A stretch of DNA of 64,000 bases from Emmonsiellopsis sp. PD_33. Lineage: Eukaryota; Ascomycota; Eurotiomycetes; Onygenales; Ajellomycetaceae. The notes under the pieces are model-generated. The model was not told the origin of the DNA, searched no databases, and saw nothing but the letters and a program-made list of their open reading frames with translations. The DNA lies in assembly GCA_032988165.1 (NCBI GenBank), contig JANTQF010000141.1:21448-85447 (forward strand), in the 5' to 3' direction. The position numbers and the translations under genes are program-made. The first letter of the stretch is position 1; each line of letters starts with the position of its first letter. Below, one piece after another: positions 25,812 through 37,639 of the stretch.

Positions 25812-28800
25812 TCAGCAACTAGCTGATCTGAATACATCATATAGTTATATATTCTATAACTAGAAGTATGCTATCATCATGGCATTCTATCAGGACAGCT
25901 TCAAGCCACTACTGATATGTGTAGACTCAGGTTGCATAATGACTCTTATAAGTAAGAAGTTCCTTGAGTAGCAGTGTGATAAGATATTATGCCTGATATG
26001 CCTGTGAATATCAGTTAGAGATGTCAGAGACTCTATGAAATCCTCTAAGATGATTATAATTTCACTTATATTATCTGCAGTTCTACCAGATGAGAAATGT
26101 ATATCAATACTTATTTAAATCTTAGTAAAAGTACATATCATTGATGATCTTTATATTAATCTGCTACTTGATATAGATAATATAGCACTAAAGAGCATCA
26201 CTATAGATCTAGACAAAAGAATGTTATACATAAAGTTGTGTGAAGATGTAGAGGTAAAGATCTTAATAATATTAAAAAAGAATTATTAGACTACTAGATT
26301 AATGTATTTAGATGCTAAAGTCATCATCTCACTCAGATTAGAGGTAAAAATTCCACTCAAATGCTATCTCAGTAAAAAAGAGTAATTATTAATAGATAGA
26401 AACTACATCTTCAACCCTGTAATACTGCTACTTCAGGTATATGTGTAAATTATAGACTATAGTCTCTCATTTACTCATATTATTAATAATATAAATAGGT
26501 AGATTATAATCCCACAGAGATCCCACATCAGCACTCTAAGAGAGTATGATATTACTAGTATATACTTAATTAATCTTGTAGTAGAGCTATTAGCTCTCAA
26601 CCTATTTAGATAATAATCCTAGTATAAGCTAAATAACAATCTGAATATATTAGAATTACTAGAGAAATCTCTGCATGTTATCAACATTAATCCTACAGGG
26701 GTAGAAGTAAAACTACTCAATGATATAATAATTTATGATAATAAAGAGATTATAAAATACTTTGTGTAGATCTATAATGAATTTCCTGAAATCTAGAAAG
26801 ATCATAGTAATACTATACATCTACTAGAGGATGAATGAATATAGATTCCCCTCTTATCATTAAAGGATTATAAGTTTTAGACTCAAGTAAAGGTATATCC
26901 TCTAGGTCAAAAGGATCATAAAGTTATAGATGATCTCTTTAACAAGTTGCATGCTTAGAGATACATGAAATGGGTAATAAATTATATCTCCTCAGAATAC
27001 CTAGTGTTTGTAGTCTGAAAGAAGGTCAACAGAGTATGAAAAAGTTATCCTATAATTAATGTCAGGAAACTTAATAAGATAATAGAGCCTGATATATATC
27101 TGATGACACAGCAGGCAGAGGTTATTAACTTTATGAAAGAATACTACTACATTACTGTTCTCAACTGTATTAACTTCTTCTACCAATGAAGAGTCTACTA
27201 TGATTACAGATAATACTTATTAGTTGTATCATACTATAAATAAGAGATCTCTTTAATCACTATAATGAAATATATAAACTTACCAGTATATATATAGCAT
27301 AAAATCAACCTCTTTCTTAAAAAATTTAAGAAGTTTGTTTGCTACTATATTGATAACCTAATGACTACAAGTATTATTATGGAAAAATATAATAAACATC
27401 TAAAAAAGATCTTCAGTTTGTTTCATAATAAAAACATCATCATCAATCTAAAGAAAGTATTTATTAGCTTCCTCTCAGTTAGACTACTAGAACATAAGAT
27501 CTCATTTTTAAGCCTCACTCTAATAGAGAATTATATCACCACACTGATAAGAATTACATTCCTTAAGAATCTAAAGAATCTAGAGACTTATCTTAATATA
27601 ATAGGATGACTGAGGAACTACATATCTTTCTACATATATCATATAGAATTCTTGCAGGCATTGAAGACAATGCTCCTTAAGGATGTACTAGTAAAAGAAA
27701 GATTATGAACTTAATTCTCTATCTAAATACTCCTTGAAAAGCTTATAGAGAAAGAAGAGAAGGCATTTAATGACATATAAATAGTATTTACTAAAGATCT
27801 CTTCCTGATACATTACAATAATATGTACTACCTCTTCTTTAACATTGATGCTTCTAAATAGAGAGGTTTTGAGGTTATGATATTTCATATCAAATTAGAA
27901 TGAGCATTACTCAGGGAGATACAATATAATAAAACCCTAGACTTTAAAATATTACTCTTATTAATTATAATAGAACTCATTATGTTCCTCTTCAAGATCC
28001 TCACATTAGTAAAAACTAGATACTAGCTAATCAAACTGGAAGTTACATGTTTAGTTTAAGTACTCAAGAAAGTACAACACATAGTTGAAGTCACAGAACT
28101 TTTAGTGATCATATACACTAATTACTTAGCCACACTATAAATCATCAGACAGACATCACTAACCACCTTATTTATAGATAAGCTCAATTTAAGGCTCATT
28201 CAAGCTATCTAGTATATACAGTGTTTCAATCTATAGATATTTTATAAACTCAGTCACATACATATTGTCCCAGACACATTATCATGATTACAGTCAGATG
28301 CACCCATGGACTAGGATGAACCCCTGAAGAACCTAGCTGCTAAGGCTATAAATATATTACTAGTAAACTATATATTTATAATAATTATAATATTCTTATA
28401 GTTCTAGTAGAGACTCCTGGATGCTTACCAGCAAGACTCAAAACTGGCTATAATTTTAGAAGTTATAAAAATAAACAATATATTACTCATAAAGAATTAA
28501 ATAAAGCTATCATATCACATCAATTCCAATAATAACTTACTATATTATAAATATGAGGACATCACACAGCTCTGTATTTCTTAGTCTCTTATTAGTGACA
28601 TCATCAAAATTGCATATTCAGATGTACACCTTAAACCACAGCAAATTATAGAGAAGTTAAATGGATTATCTATCTACAAAAAGACTCATCTTATTAAAAA
28701 ATATATCTACTACTATCTCAGCTGCCTTCAGAATACTACTTACCACTATAAACTATATAGTACACTATAATTAATCATTACAGAGCTATTCTTATTCTAT

Positions 28801-29900
28801 ATTATTATAATTCATATTATTCTTAATCTTTCTAAAGGACAATTCAATGCTAACATAACTATTACTTGTAAGGTAAGTAAGAGGACAGCCCTCATCTCAA
28901 AACATCAAAATTAAGATGTAAAATCCTGGGCCAAGCCATTTATTAAGTAGCTGATAATAGGTAATTAAAGTATATCATCATATATTATATCAGATAGATC
29001 ATAGAGATAAGAAGTTCCTCAGTCAATTTTGAGCTATAATCTTCAAGTTCTTTAGGGTAGAACTTCTCTATACTATAGCTTATCACCTTCAAGCAGACAG
29101 TCAATTAGAGATTATAAATTAAATGTATAAGATTACTCTTCAACACATAATCACAGCACTGAAAGATTCACAGTAATAGGAGGACTCAGCCCTCTTATTC
29201 CAAGCACTCTTTAATAGTGCTATAGTATTAGTAATAGAAATATCCCCTTACTAATATATGTATGACTAAAAGCTCAAATCACTACTCCAGCTAGTACAGG
29301 CTTTTTAAAATCAAGATTTCCAGGACTTCTCTAGCTATCTTAATGCAAATGAGGTACTCCATACAGCAGCTATATTTATAAAGAAGTATTATAATAAGAA
29401 GTATACCTCAAGATTCTTCATCATAGGTGATAAAGTACTTCTCTAAATTAGTAAAGAATATAATATATCTCTACTCTAATCTTATAGCAAGTTTGCTCTT
29501 TAATATGTAGGTCTTTTCATAATCCTCTATCAGATTGATAGTCTTACCTATCTTCTGAATCTCTCAATATATTTCTAAGTACACCTCATAATATTCATTG
29601 CTCATTTAGAACTCACTTTATAGGAAGAGGACCCCTTCAGGTATATCTTAATAGCATTAGGCTCTATAGTAATGGAAGATGATACATCAGAATGATAATC
29701 ATATAAACTCAAGAAAATACTAGTAAAATAGACTAAGAACCTTAAATATAGTAAAAAGGTTGAATATCTTATATAATGAAAAGAGTATAGATTAGAAAAG
29801 AACTAGTAGTACCCTACATACATTCTACTAGATGTAAAAGAACTCATATAATAATATGAGTATGAATAAGATGAATTCTATTTACTGTTAATCTTACAAT
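25812..29900 (+). pseudogene. C1 pol: protease, RT, RNase H, integrase, chromodomain
   Basis: One plus-strand frame with transition-type stops. The protease region begins about 25880 (LICVDSGCIMTLIS, the DSG active site intact). RT lies at about 26830-27400, with the palm motif YIDN at 27346-27357. The RNase H region follows (about 27700-28270). The integrase core at about 28800-29130 has YIISDRSQ near its second Asp. A chromodomain ends the protein (29702-29880: KKVEYLI, YRLEKN, LLDVKELI), with the expected Trp codons lost. The frame is the continuation of gag at 8786 across element A. Confidence 0.8.
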
Positions 29901-30539
29901 AATAAGGCTGACCCCTAAAGGTGGTAGCCTAGAAATCTCAAATCTCTATAAATAAACTTAAAAGTGTTTTTCAGTTTCCCTTATATATTAGAGATCATGA
30001 GACTATGTCCACCGAATTTCCATACCCCTATCTGTTATTAAAAGCTCTCTATACCCAGACTATTACTATTCACTATAGAATGTTCATTGCTCTGTTAGAA
30101 CTATACTACCTCACACTAGTTGTACTCTATTTGTATATGTTTTCCACTAGTTCTACCTCTATTTACTAATATATATATACTGTCTATATATATACTGCCC
30201 TGAACAACACTATATACCTCATTTCATCACAAATATTAAGATATAATGCATGGAGTTTTCATAGTAAACATCATCTCAAACACATAATCTCAGTCTAGTA
30301 TTTATCATATATATAGATAATTCAGTACAATAGATTATCTAACCTCCCAGGCTGCTCACATTCACACCCATTATTATAGCAAATTTACTAATAATACTTT
30401 ACTTAGACATATAAACCTCCTATTAACCTACTTAATCTCTACTAACTTGTAATACCTCCACAGTAATTTGTATAACCACACACAAGACATCCAGCCTGCC
30501 TATCCATCTACAAGTAAATACCATGGAATTCCTAATAGT
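29901..30539 (+). other. C1 spacer between pol and extra gene
   Basis: No coding frame was recognised. This 640-bp stretch contains the only CpG I found between 2882 and the window end (30013-30014) and a TATATATATACTG repeat near 30170-30200. A promoter or internal initiation region for the downstream gene could lie here, but nothing specific shows it. Confidence 0.4.
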
Positions 30540-32594
30540 ATGATGCTTTCTAAGTACTCACATTTAGTAGTAGCTGATGACCCCCTCACCCCTACTTACA
30601 TACTAAAGAAATAGTATAAGATAGGAATTATTAGTTTATCTATCCTGATTATGGGATAGTTCAGCACAAAAGGAAAAGATAAGATGCCAGCCTAGCAAGT
30701 CAAGGATAATGAAGTCATTGAAAACATCAAGGCAATAAGTTATATAAAGAAATATGCCATAAAGTTTGTCATCAAAATGTGCAAACACACTCTACCTCTA
30801 GGAGTAATCTTCACTGAATCTATAAGCACACTTAAGAAAGTCATTAATGGTATGAACAGGCAGACTGTAAACTAACAGCTATATAATACCTACTACATCT
30901 TTAAGATGTAAGAGTAGTTATAGAAACAGACTAATAAAAAATATAAGAAGGAGATACTATAAATCACAGATAATATTTTAGAATACTTATCTCTCAAGAT
31001 ACATCTAGACTTAGAGAATAAATACAACTTTAAGGGACCATCATCTAATACATCATCAGCTGAGAATAAAGTCAAAGTAAGAAAGCTTAAGATTAAAATG
31101 ACTATTAATAGAATAAAGTTAAAGATAATTATAAATCATAATATAGAAGATATTATAGAAATTTACAACTATAATGAATCTATATACTTGCATCTTACTA
31201 TAAAGAATTCAGGCTATAAGTATTATGATTCACTAGAACATTATCTTCAGAAGAATCAAGTACATTTTGATCTAACATACATTACTAAGAATAGCTGTAA
31301 TGCTACCATCAAGCAAGTCCAGAGCTAATAGAATGTAGATAAGATGATAGTAGAAAATATACATTATATCTAACTTTATAATTAGTAAGTAGAAACTTAT
31401 AACTAGGAAATTAATCTTTTGATTAATGAATGGTGCTAAGAGAATATTAGTATATTCCTTCTTAGTATAATTAAAAATTAAGTCAATGAGGCTGTAAATG
31501 ATCTACAGGAACAAAATAAAAAGAAATATATTAATTAGACTAAATCACATAATATTAGACATCTCATGGCTGACATAATTAGAAGCTAATATATTAATTA
31601 TATAGACATAGAAATCCTATAACACTTCTATGAGAAATAGAGATAGATAGATAGCTCAGCAGACATAACAGGTGATAACTTCCTTAGTAAATAAATTAAG
31701 AAGAATAACTCTAATAGTAACATACTCATAGAGTAACTCACTATAAGCTCTCCTCACACAGTTAATATTATCTTTACTGTAGCTACTATTATAATCACAT
31801 CATCTCACACTGCACCAACTAGTGTTATTACCTAATAGCTAAACCTGCCTATAGACCTTCAGGTAATTAAATACATCATAACCCTCCACAATATTAGTAG
31901 GAAAGACATTCTTGAAGAAGTTAATTAGCTTTACATTATAGAAATATCTCACACTGAGATATGCATATTACCTGCTAATAAACTACATTAGGTCATCAAT
32001 AAGATTCAAGCCTAAGCTCTCACCAAGAAGAAAGCTTAGTATAATACTGTAAAGAATAAAGCTATTTACCTCATAATAGTATTATATAATCTAGAGGAAT
32101 AGAAAGCTTAGTAGGTTACTTAGTAATATTATCACACAGAAGTCACACACATCATCATGCTTAATAAGAGTACACAGAAAATCAATAAGAATATTAATAT
32201 TATTATATAAATTAAAAATCAAAGCATCATTAAGCCTATCAATAATACATACTAAGAAGATGCAATCAAATAAGTTGCTCATCTACAGAACCTCTACTAT
32301 AATAAGGTAGAAAGTACAGTTAGCTTTTAGACAGATAAAGATATTATCTACCAGGTTATACTTGAGATGCTACATGCTGAACTGAAAAATACACTAGATA
32401 AATTAGATGTAAAGATCAATATTAAATAGATAAATGATTTTATTTACTTTACTAATATATTCTCTTTTCTTTTCCTCTTTATGCTGAAGCATTCTTTATG
32501 TTTTCTATTAAAATATTCTTTATTTTTCTTATTCTATTAAATTAGCATGAAATTATCATAATAAGGGTATTATATACTTTTCAAAAGGGGGTAA
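30540..32594 (+). pseudogene. C1 extra gene downstream of pol (unknown product)
   Basis: A single frame from ATG at 30540 to TAA at 32592-32594 (685 codons). Its internal stops are nearly all TAA or TAG, as transitions make from CAA/CAG or TGG. The natural end may be earlier (about 32430), since the last 50 codons are a Phe/Leu-rich low-complexity run. The predicted chain is Lys/Asn/Gln/Ile-rich, largely helical, with no signal peptide, zinc finger or enzymatic motif I recognise. A diverged homologue sits at the same place in C2 (34172-36982): compare GYKYYDSLEHYLQKNQV with GYKVYDFLRKHLSESKI, and EINLLINEW with EINVLLNEW. Such conservation argues that it was a real gene of the family. Function unknown. 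Confidence 0.65.
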
Positions 32595-32595
32595 T
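32583..32595 (+). other. C1 polypurine tract
   Basis: AAAAGGGGG directly upstream of the 3' LTR. This fixes the element's orientation as plus and is the usual primer site for second-strand synthesis. Confidence 0.75.
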
Positions 32596-32755
32596 TATTA
32601 CATACCTACACTCTGTGCCATGGAATAGCCAGGGTGCTTAGTCACACAGCTAGCTTAGTTAGGCCTCAAAATATAAATATTCATGGGTAGCTTAGAACTA
32701 TAGCAAGACAATCTTATTCTACACAATATTTTCATCTCAAGTTTTTCCAATTACA
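32596..32755 (+). repeat. C1 3' LTR
   Basis: 160 bp, beginning TATTACATACC and ending CCAATTACA, followed by CCTTT, the right copy of the target duplication. Confidence 0.88.
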
Positions 32756-32760
32756 CCTTT

Positions 32761-33779
32761 TCACCATGAAAAACATCACCCTACCACATGTTTTTATCAT
32801 AGATTGAGAACTTACACTTATGAATGCTATTAATAAGACCTTTGAATGTAAAAACTACTAATTTTTTTAACTTATTTAAAACTAGCATATTAATAATAAC
32901 ATTCTAAATTATTTAAAATCCCATTTTAAAGTTAGAATTAATAATGATGATGATACTCCTAAAAAGCTTTATAAATCATTTATAAAGGCCTGGTAGGACA
33001 TTATAAAATCTTGTATAAAGAAGAAATTTAACTATTAGAGGTAGAAATTCAATGAGAAATAACCTGCTAAGCTTATTAATTACTGTGAGACTATATAATT
33101 ACATTTTCATACTAAATATCTGGTATGATATTTTATTGATATAATTTCTCATTTTGAGTATAAATCTTCATTCTGAGTGAAGAGCTCTTATTGAGATGTG
33201 AAGCTCTATCTATTCTTAAATACTACTAAAGATCTCTATATTACCTATAAGAACTTATAGTAGTTCTGATTAAATCAACATTAGTAGTAAAATGCACTTA
33301 TTATATCTTTAAAAATTCAGACTTCTATCTCTACCTACAGGAACATTTATTCTAACTTTATAGATGTTGTAATCATCTTTGCACATCTTAAAATAGTAAA
33401 TTTACTATGAGAGATGCAGGCTGATCCTAAGAAAATCTCATTAATCTATCTAAAGATATATTTATATACTTCCTTCTGAGGTCTACCCTGCAAGCACTAC
33501 CTCTAAAGCTAAATAAGGAAAGAGCCAGTGAGGCATGAAAGAGGTAGAGATAGAGGTAGAGAGGCCATAAAGCAATTAATGAAATTAATTTAGTTAAAAA
33601 TAGTTTACTCTCATTAGTTTTATAACTACACTCAGGGCATTGAGATTATACAGGCTAAGTATAGTGATGATTTTCTCCCTGAAAATTTTACCTATAAATC
33701 TACAGTTATTTCTTATTACTAGAATGCCTGGGAATCTATTTACTAATAAAGAGGTAAGCTTGAATCTACTCACTATAAT
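32761..33779 (+). pseudogene. MULE transposase, C-terminal half (decayed)
   Basis: This continues the MULE split by C1. The second catalytic region is recognisable at once (PHVFIID-stop-ELTLMNAINKTF, where a usual Arg codon CGA has become TGA). A long helical region follows, then GLPCKHYL near 33480-33510, the conserved Cys-His end of this transposase group. It is cut at 33779 by the C2 LTR, and the rest is not in the window. The reading frame is one base out of register with the 5731 side, so an indel or a few foreign bases lie at the junction. Confidence 0.75.
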
Positions 33780-33940
33780 TATAATTGGGATAACTTGAGA
33801 TCAAAATATTGCATAGAATAAGATTGTATTCTCTATATTCCTAAGCTATTTATAGCTATTTATATTATAGGGCCTGACTAAGCTATGTAGGTGACTAAGT
33901 ACTATGAATATTTCATAGTGTGAAGCATGCACATGTAATA
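33780..33940 (-). repeat. C2 3' LTR
   Basis: It aligns in inverted orientation with the C1 LTRs, including the block around GGCCTGACTAAGCTA. The next bases inward read TGGCCTCTTTC, the complement of a decayed polypurine tract. Confidence 0.78.
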
Positions 33941-34171
33941 AGTGGCCTCTTTCAGAAAGATATGTAATGCCCTCATTACAGTAGTTACATGCAGAATTGT
34001 AGAGTAAATAAATGAAATATGAGATCTTATAATATATAACATAATAATAAATAATACATCAAGTGAAAAAGAAAACCTTACTCCCTATCCCTGTGGTGAT
34101 CTCCACACTTCATAGCTGAGTTATTATAGAGTATAGAGACTAGAGGATATCTATAATGTTAGCTTTTATTA

Positions 34172-36982
34172 CTACTCCTCCTCTATAATAAATCCTTCTA
34201 GATTCTCCTCAAGGTAGTCTTCATTCATACAGCACATCTCATAGTAGGGCATTCTATGTCCCTTAGCAACTACAAGGATCTCCTTTACTTCCTTTTCTTC
34301 AATACTGAGCAATTTGATGAGCTATTATATAGCATGAGTGTAGATGAGTGTGGTATCTTTCTGGAGAGCTATATTAAGAGTTTTGAGGCTGGCAAATAGG
34401 ATTAGTGTAAACTTAATTGAGTAATCATGGGTATATCCAGTGAGTCCATTAATAGCTATATACAATTCTTTGTTGGGCAGGCCTTGCATATTATCATATC
34501 ACATTCCTGTACTAGATTACTTGTTTAGTATTACTATAGCATCTGCAGGTCCAGTATTATATAGATATATTAGTTATAATACTATCTTAAAATTATCTGA
34601 TACATCTAGAAGTTTTTCTGATGTTATTACTAGTTTCTGTAGCTACTTAATCTTCTATCTGATTTACTGTGTTGTCATTTTTTTGATCATGCAGAATAGC
34701 ACTTCTTTCTTATTCTAGTAACCTATTAGAGTATTTACATTATTATTATTAATTTTACATAGCTGAGCTATGCATTATACTGCTTGTGTGCAATCTTTAT
34801 TGGTCTTGAGACTCTCTGGCAAAATCTTTTCTTAATAAGCTGCAGTTTCTCCTGCTACTTCTTAATAGTTGATGAGGTTTTTTATTACTTTCTATCTGAT
34901 ATTAATATCTATAGACATAATGTGGTTGTATGAAATACTCAGATCAATCCATTGCTGAATAAGGTTCACAGCTTTTTCAAGCTATATATTGTCTAATATG
35001 ATAACTGCCTTAACTGCTTGTTTGACTTTAGAAGGATACATCCATGAAATCTCCTATATGGAGGGAGGGCTGAGTGGGACTTCTTGAATTTTACTGCTAA
35101 GCTTCTTCTGATTAGACTGTTGATCCTGAGACTTAAAGACATTATTAATGTTAGTATCATTAAGTTTCTATAGGGCCCTTCACAGTTGCCTATTTACCAT
35201 AACAAATATATTATAAAATGTAGTGCTAAATGCATGTAGTGTTTCAGCTATGACCTCTATCTCATGTTGCTTTAGCTACTGTAGTTTCATAATATATTTA
35301 ATGGCATCTTTATGGATACACACATCTTTATTAGTGGTATTAGAGGTTCCAGTCATATGGATATCCTCTGTGAGGTTGTTAAGTTACTTCCCTTATTATT
35401 CTATAATGTCTTTAGCTATATGATATAGTTTCTGATCACTTACAGTAGTCATCTTATTGTATAGAATGCCCATGGATTTCCAGTTATCTATCATATTGCA
35501 CACTAGCTGTGCTTCCATATTATATAGAGTTATGACACATTGGACTGCTTTCTTACTTCTCATAGCAATATATAGTATAGAGGCCTCTATAACAACTGTT
35601 GGAGTCTCTATAATAATTTTATAGCTCTCTAGTTGTAGGAATAGAGTTTCATCACAAGTCTAGCAGTTGTCCAAGAGGGCACTAGTGCTGATGGAGTTGT
35701 TATTACTAACATATCCTTTATTACTAGCATTTTCTAGTATATTCATTAGTCTGTTAGTTATAATCTAATTATCATTTTATAGATATTTAAGAACCTCAGC
35801 CTCTATACAGTTAAGTCTCTGAGCTGAGATGTACATGACAGAAGGGTGTCTAATGTGAAAGGATTAAATTTGCTTGATTTACTCCTAGTAGTTCTGACAG
35901 TAGAGGTTATTTATAGTGTTTATAATATCTTACTTAATTATGCCTGGTAGGAAGATTATGGTGTTCTGGCATTCCCATTCATTTAATAGAACATTGATTT
36001 CCCAGTTTCACATTGTAACTCTCTAATCCTATAGGTATATATATTGCTTCTTATTTATGATATGCTTATCTATCTTATATCTACTTTGAATGTTCAGTGC
36101 AGCTTGCTAGCATGCTTTTCTAGTTATATATATATTATTATATCTGATCTTACTCTCACTAAGGTGTTTTCTGAGGAAATCATACACTTTATAACCTAGA
36201 TTATAGGAGGTATTTCAGAGGAAGATAGGTTTATTTATATTATTAATTATTTTCATATTACTAATCTTATTATTCTTATTTTATTTACTTTTAATTTTAT
36301 TAATTATTATTTCAATCTTGATCTTCAGGTGTTCTACTTAAGACTTCAGTAGGAGTTCTTTCAGTCTAGAGCCTTGAAAGTTTCAGCTCTTTTCTGAGTC
36401 CACATGTATTTTTAGGATCAAAAATTATAAGGAATTCTTAGTAATAAAGAGTACTGAAGTCATATTTTCTTTCTCAGCCTATCTTACTTTATAATCTTTC
36501 AGTTAGAGAATTAATCTATTATTATAGAGTGTTTAATCACATCTCTGGTCTTTCAGACTAGTAATGATGGTTTGCAGAGCTAAAATCAACATTATATTGA
36601 TGACTGTAATGAAGAATCTGTGATGTTTCATATTCATAATAAGTATATTTATTTCCCAGTCTGAGTAACCTAAAGTCTTAAGTATCTATTTTACTTGCTT
36701 CTCATCTATTTCCTCATTTATTATTTTTTATTTCTTCTTTATATCATCAGCTCTGCCTGCAGAGAAGCTATTACTAATATTAAGGTCTATAAGATTCATT
36801 GTGCTGACTAGAAAGTTGATAGTTGCCTGGAGTATTTAATGTCTTTTTCTAAGGATTTTTGCTGATATAAGGAGTATATCAGTAGATTCATATTGCTTTG
36901 TGATTTTGAATATAAAGGTATTTTTATCTTTAGCCTTCTTAACTTCATCTTTATTATTATCTTTATTGCTGCAGGGTGCCAT
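34172..36982 (-). pseudogene. C2 extra gene downstream of pol (unknown product)
   Basis: Minus-strand frame from ATG at 36982 (MAPCSNKDNNKDEVKK) to TAG at 34174-34172, 937 codons, broken only by transition-type stops. An in-frame ATG at 37063 is an alternative start. The chain is Lys/Ile/Asn-rich and mostly helical and ends in an acidic tail (EENLEGFIIEEE). The middle is homologous to the C1 extra gene but strongly diverged, far more than the pol genes of the two copies appear to be. The C-terminal third has no obvious match in C1, which ends sooner. No known domain recognised. It starts about 600 bp after the chromodomain end of pol, suggesting a separate second gene of the element. Confidence 0.65.
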
Positions 36983-37639
36983 GGTGACTTCATGTCTTAT
37001 AATATAGAGATAGATGTGCAAGTGTGAGTGGGTAGAAGTAAGGAGGGGTAGTTTTAGATACATTATATGTGTGTGAGATTAATGAAGTGTTATCAGTGAA
37101 CTTACTATAATAATAGTTGTGAATGTCTGTAAATTTTAAAGACTAGGTTCCTCAATGTCATAGGAAGTCTCTACATTCAGTAAATGTTTATTTCATATCT
37201 TATTATAAGAATAGTGTTCACCATGAAAAGTTCATAACTTTTAGTAGATTTTTCAGCAGGATGAGGTTCATTACATGCAGTAAATACAATCAAGATGATG
37301 GAAGTATGCAGCAAATATATTAGCAAATAATGGGGTGTAGAATAACTAAATAGTGAGGAAATATATATTAGAGTTTAAGTAAACTGGCAGGATAATATCA
37401 TTATAGATGTAGATATATAAGTACATGAGAGTACTATTTATACAAGTTAGTATAATAATGAGGTGATGGAGATTTCATGAAATAAAGAACTTAATTAGGT
37501 AATAAAGATGTTAATATCATACAGGGGTATGGAATCTCTATAGCTAGTAATTACATATTTTCTTTCTAATTTATATTCTATAAATATTAAAGCACTTTTG
37601 GGGTTCTTTCAGGTTTTTTGGAAGGCTAGGCTGCTGCTT

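Larger units (their letters stand above)
5732..32755 (+). mobile_element. element C1: Ty3/Gypsy chromovirus with extra 3' gene (contains A and B1)
   Basis: Direct 160-bp LTRs lie at 5732-5891 and 32596-32755, with a purine tract directly before the 3' LTR. The flanking 5-mers are CCTTC (5727-5731) and CCTTT (32756-32760), a duplication differing by one C-to-T change. Subtracting nested element A and its 5-bp duplication leaves 9,999 bp. Order on the plus strand: leader, gag, [A], protease, reverse transcriptase, RNase H, integrase, chromodomain, then an additional long gene up to the 3' LTR. C2 (33780-44502) is a second copy in opposite orientation. Every gene is inactivated by transition-type stops. 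Confidence 0.88.
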
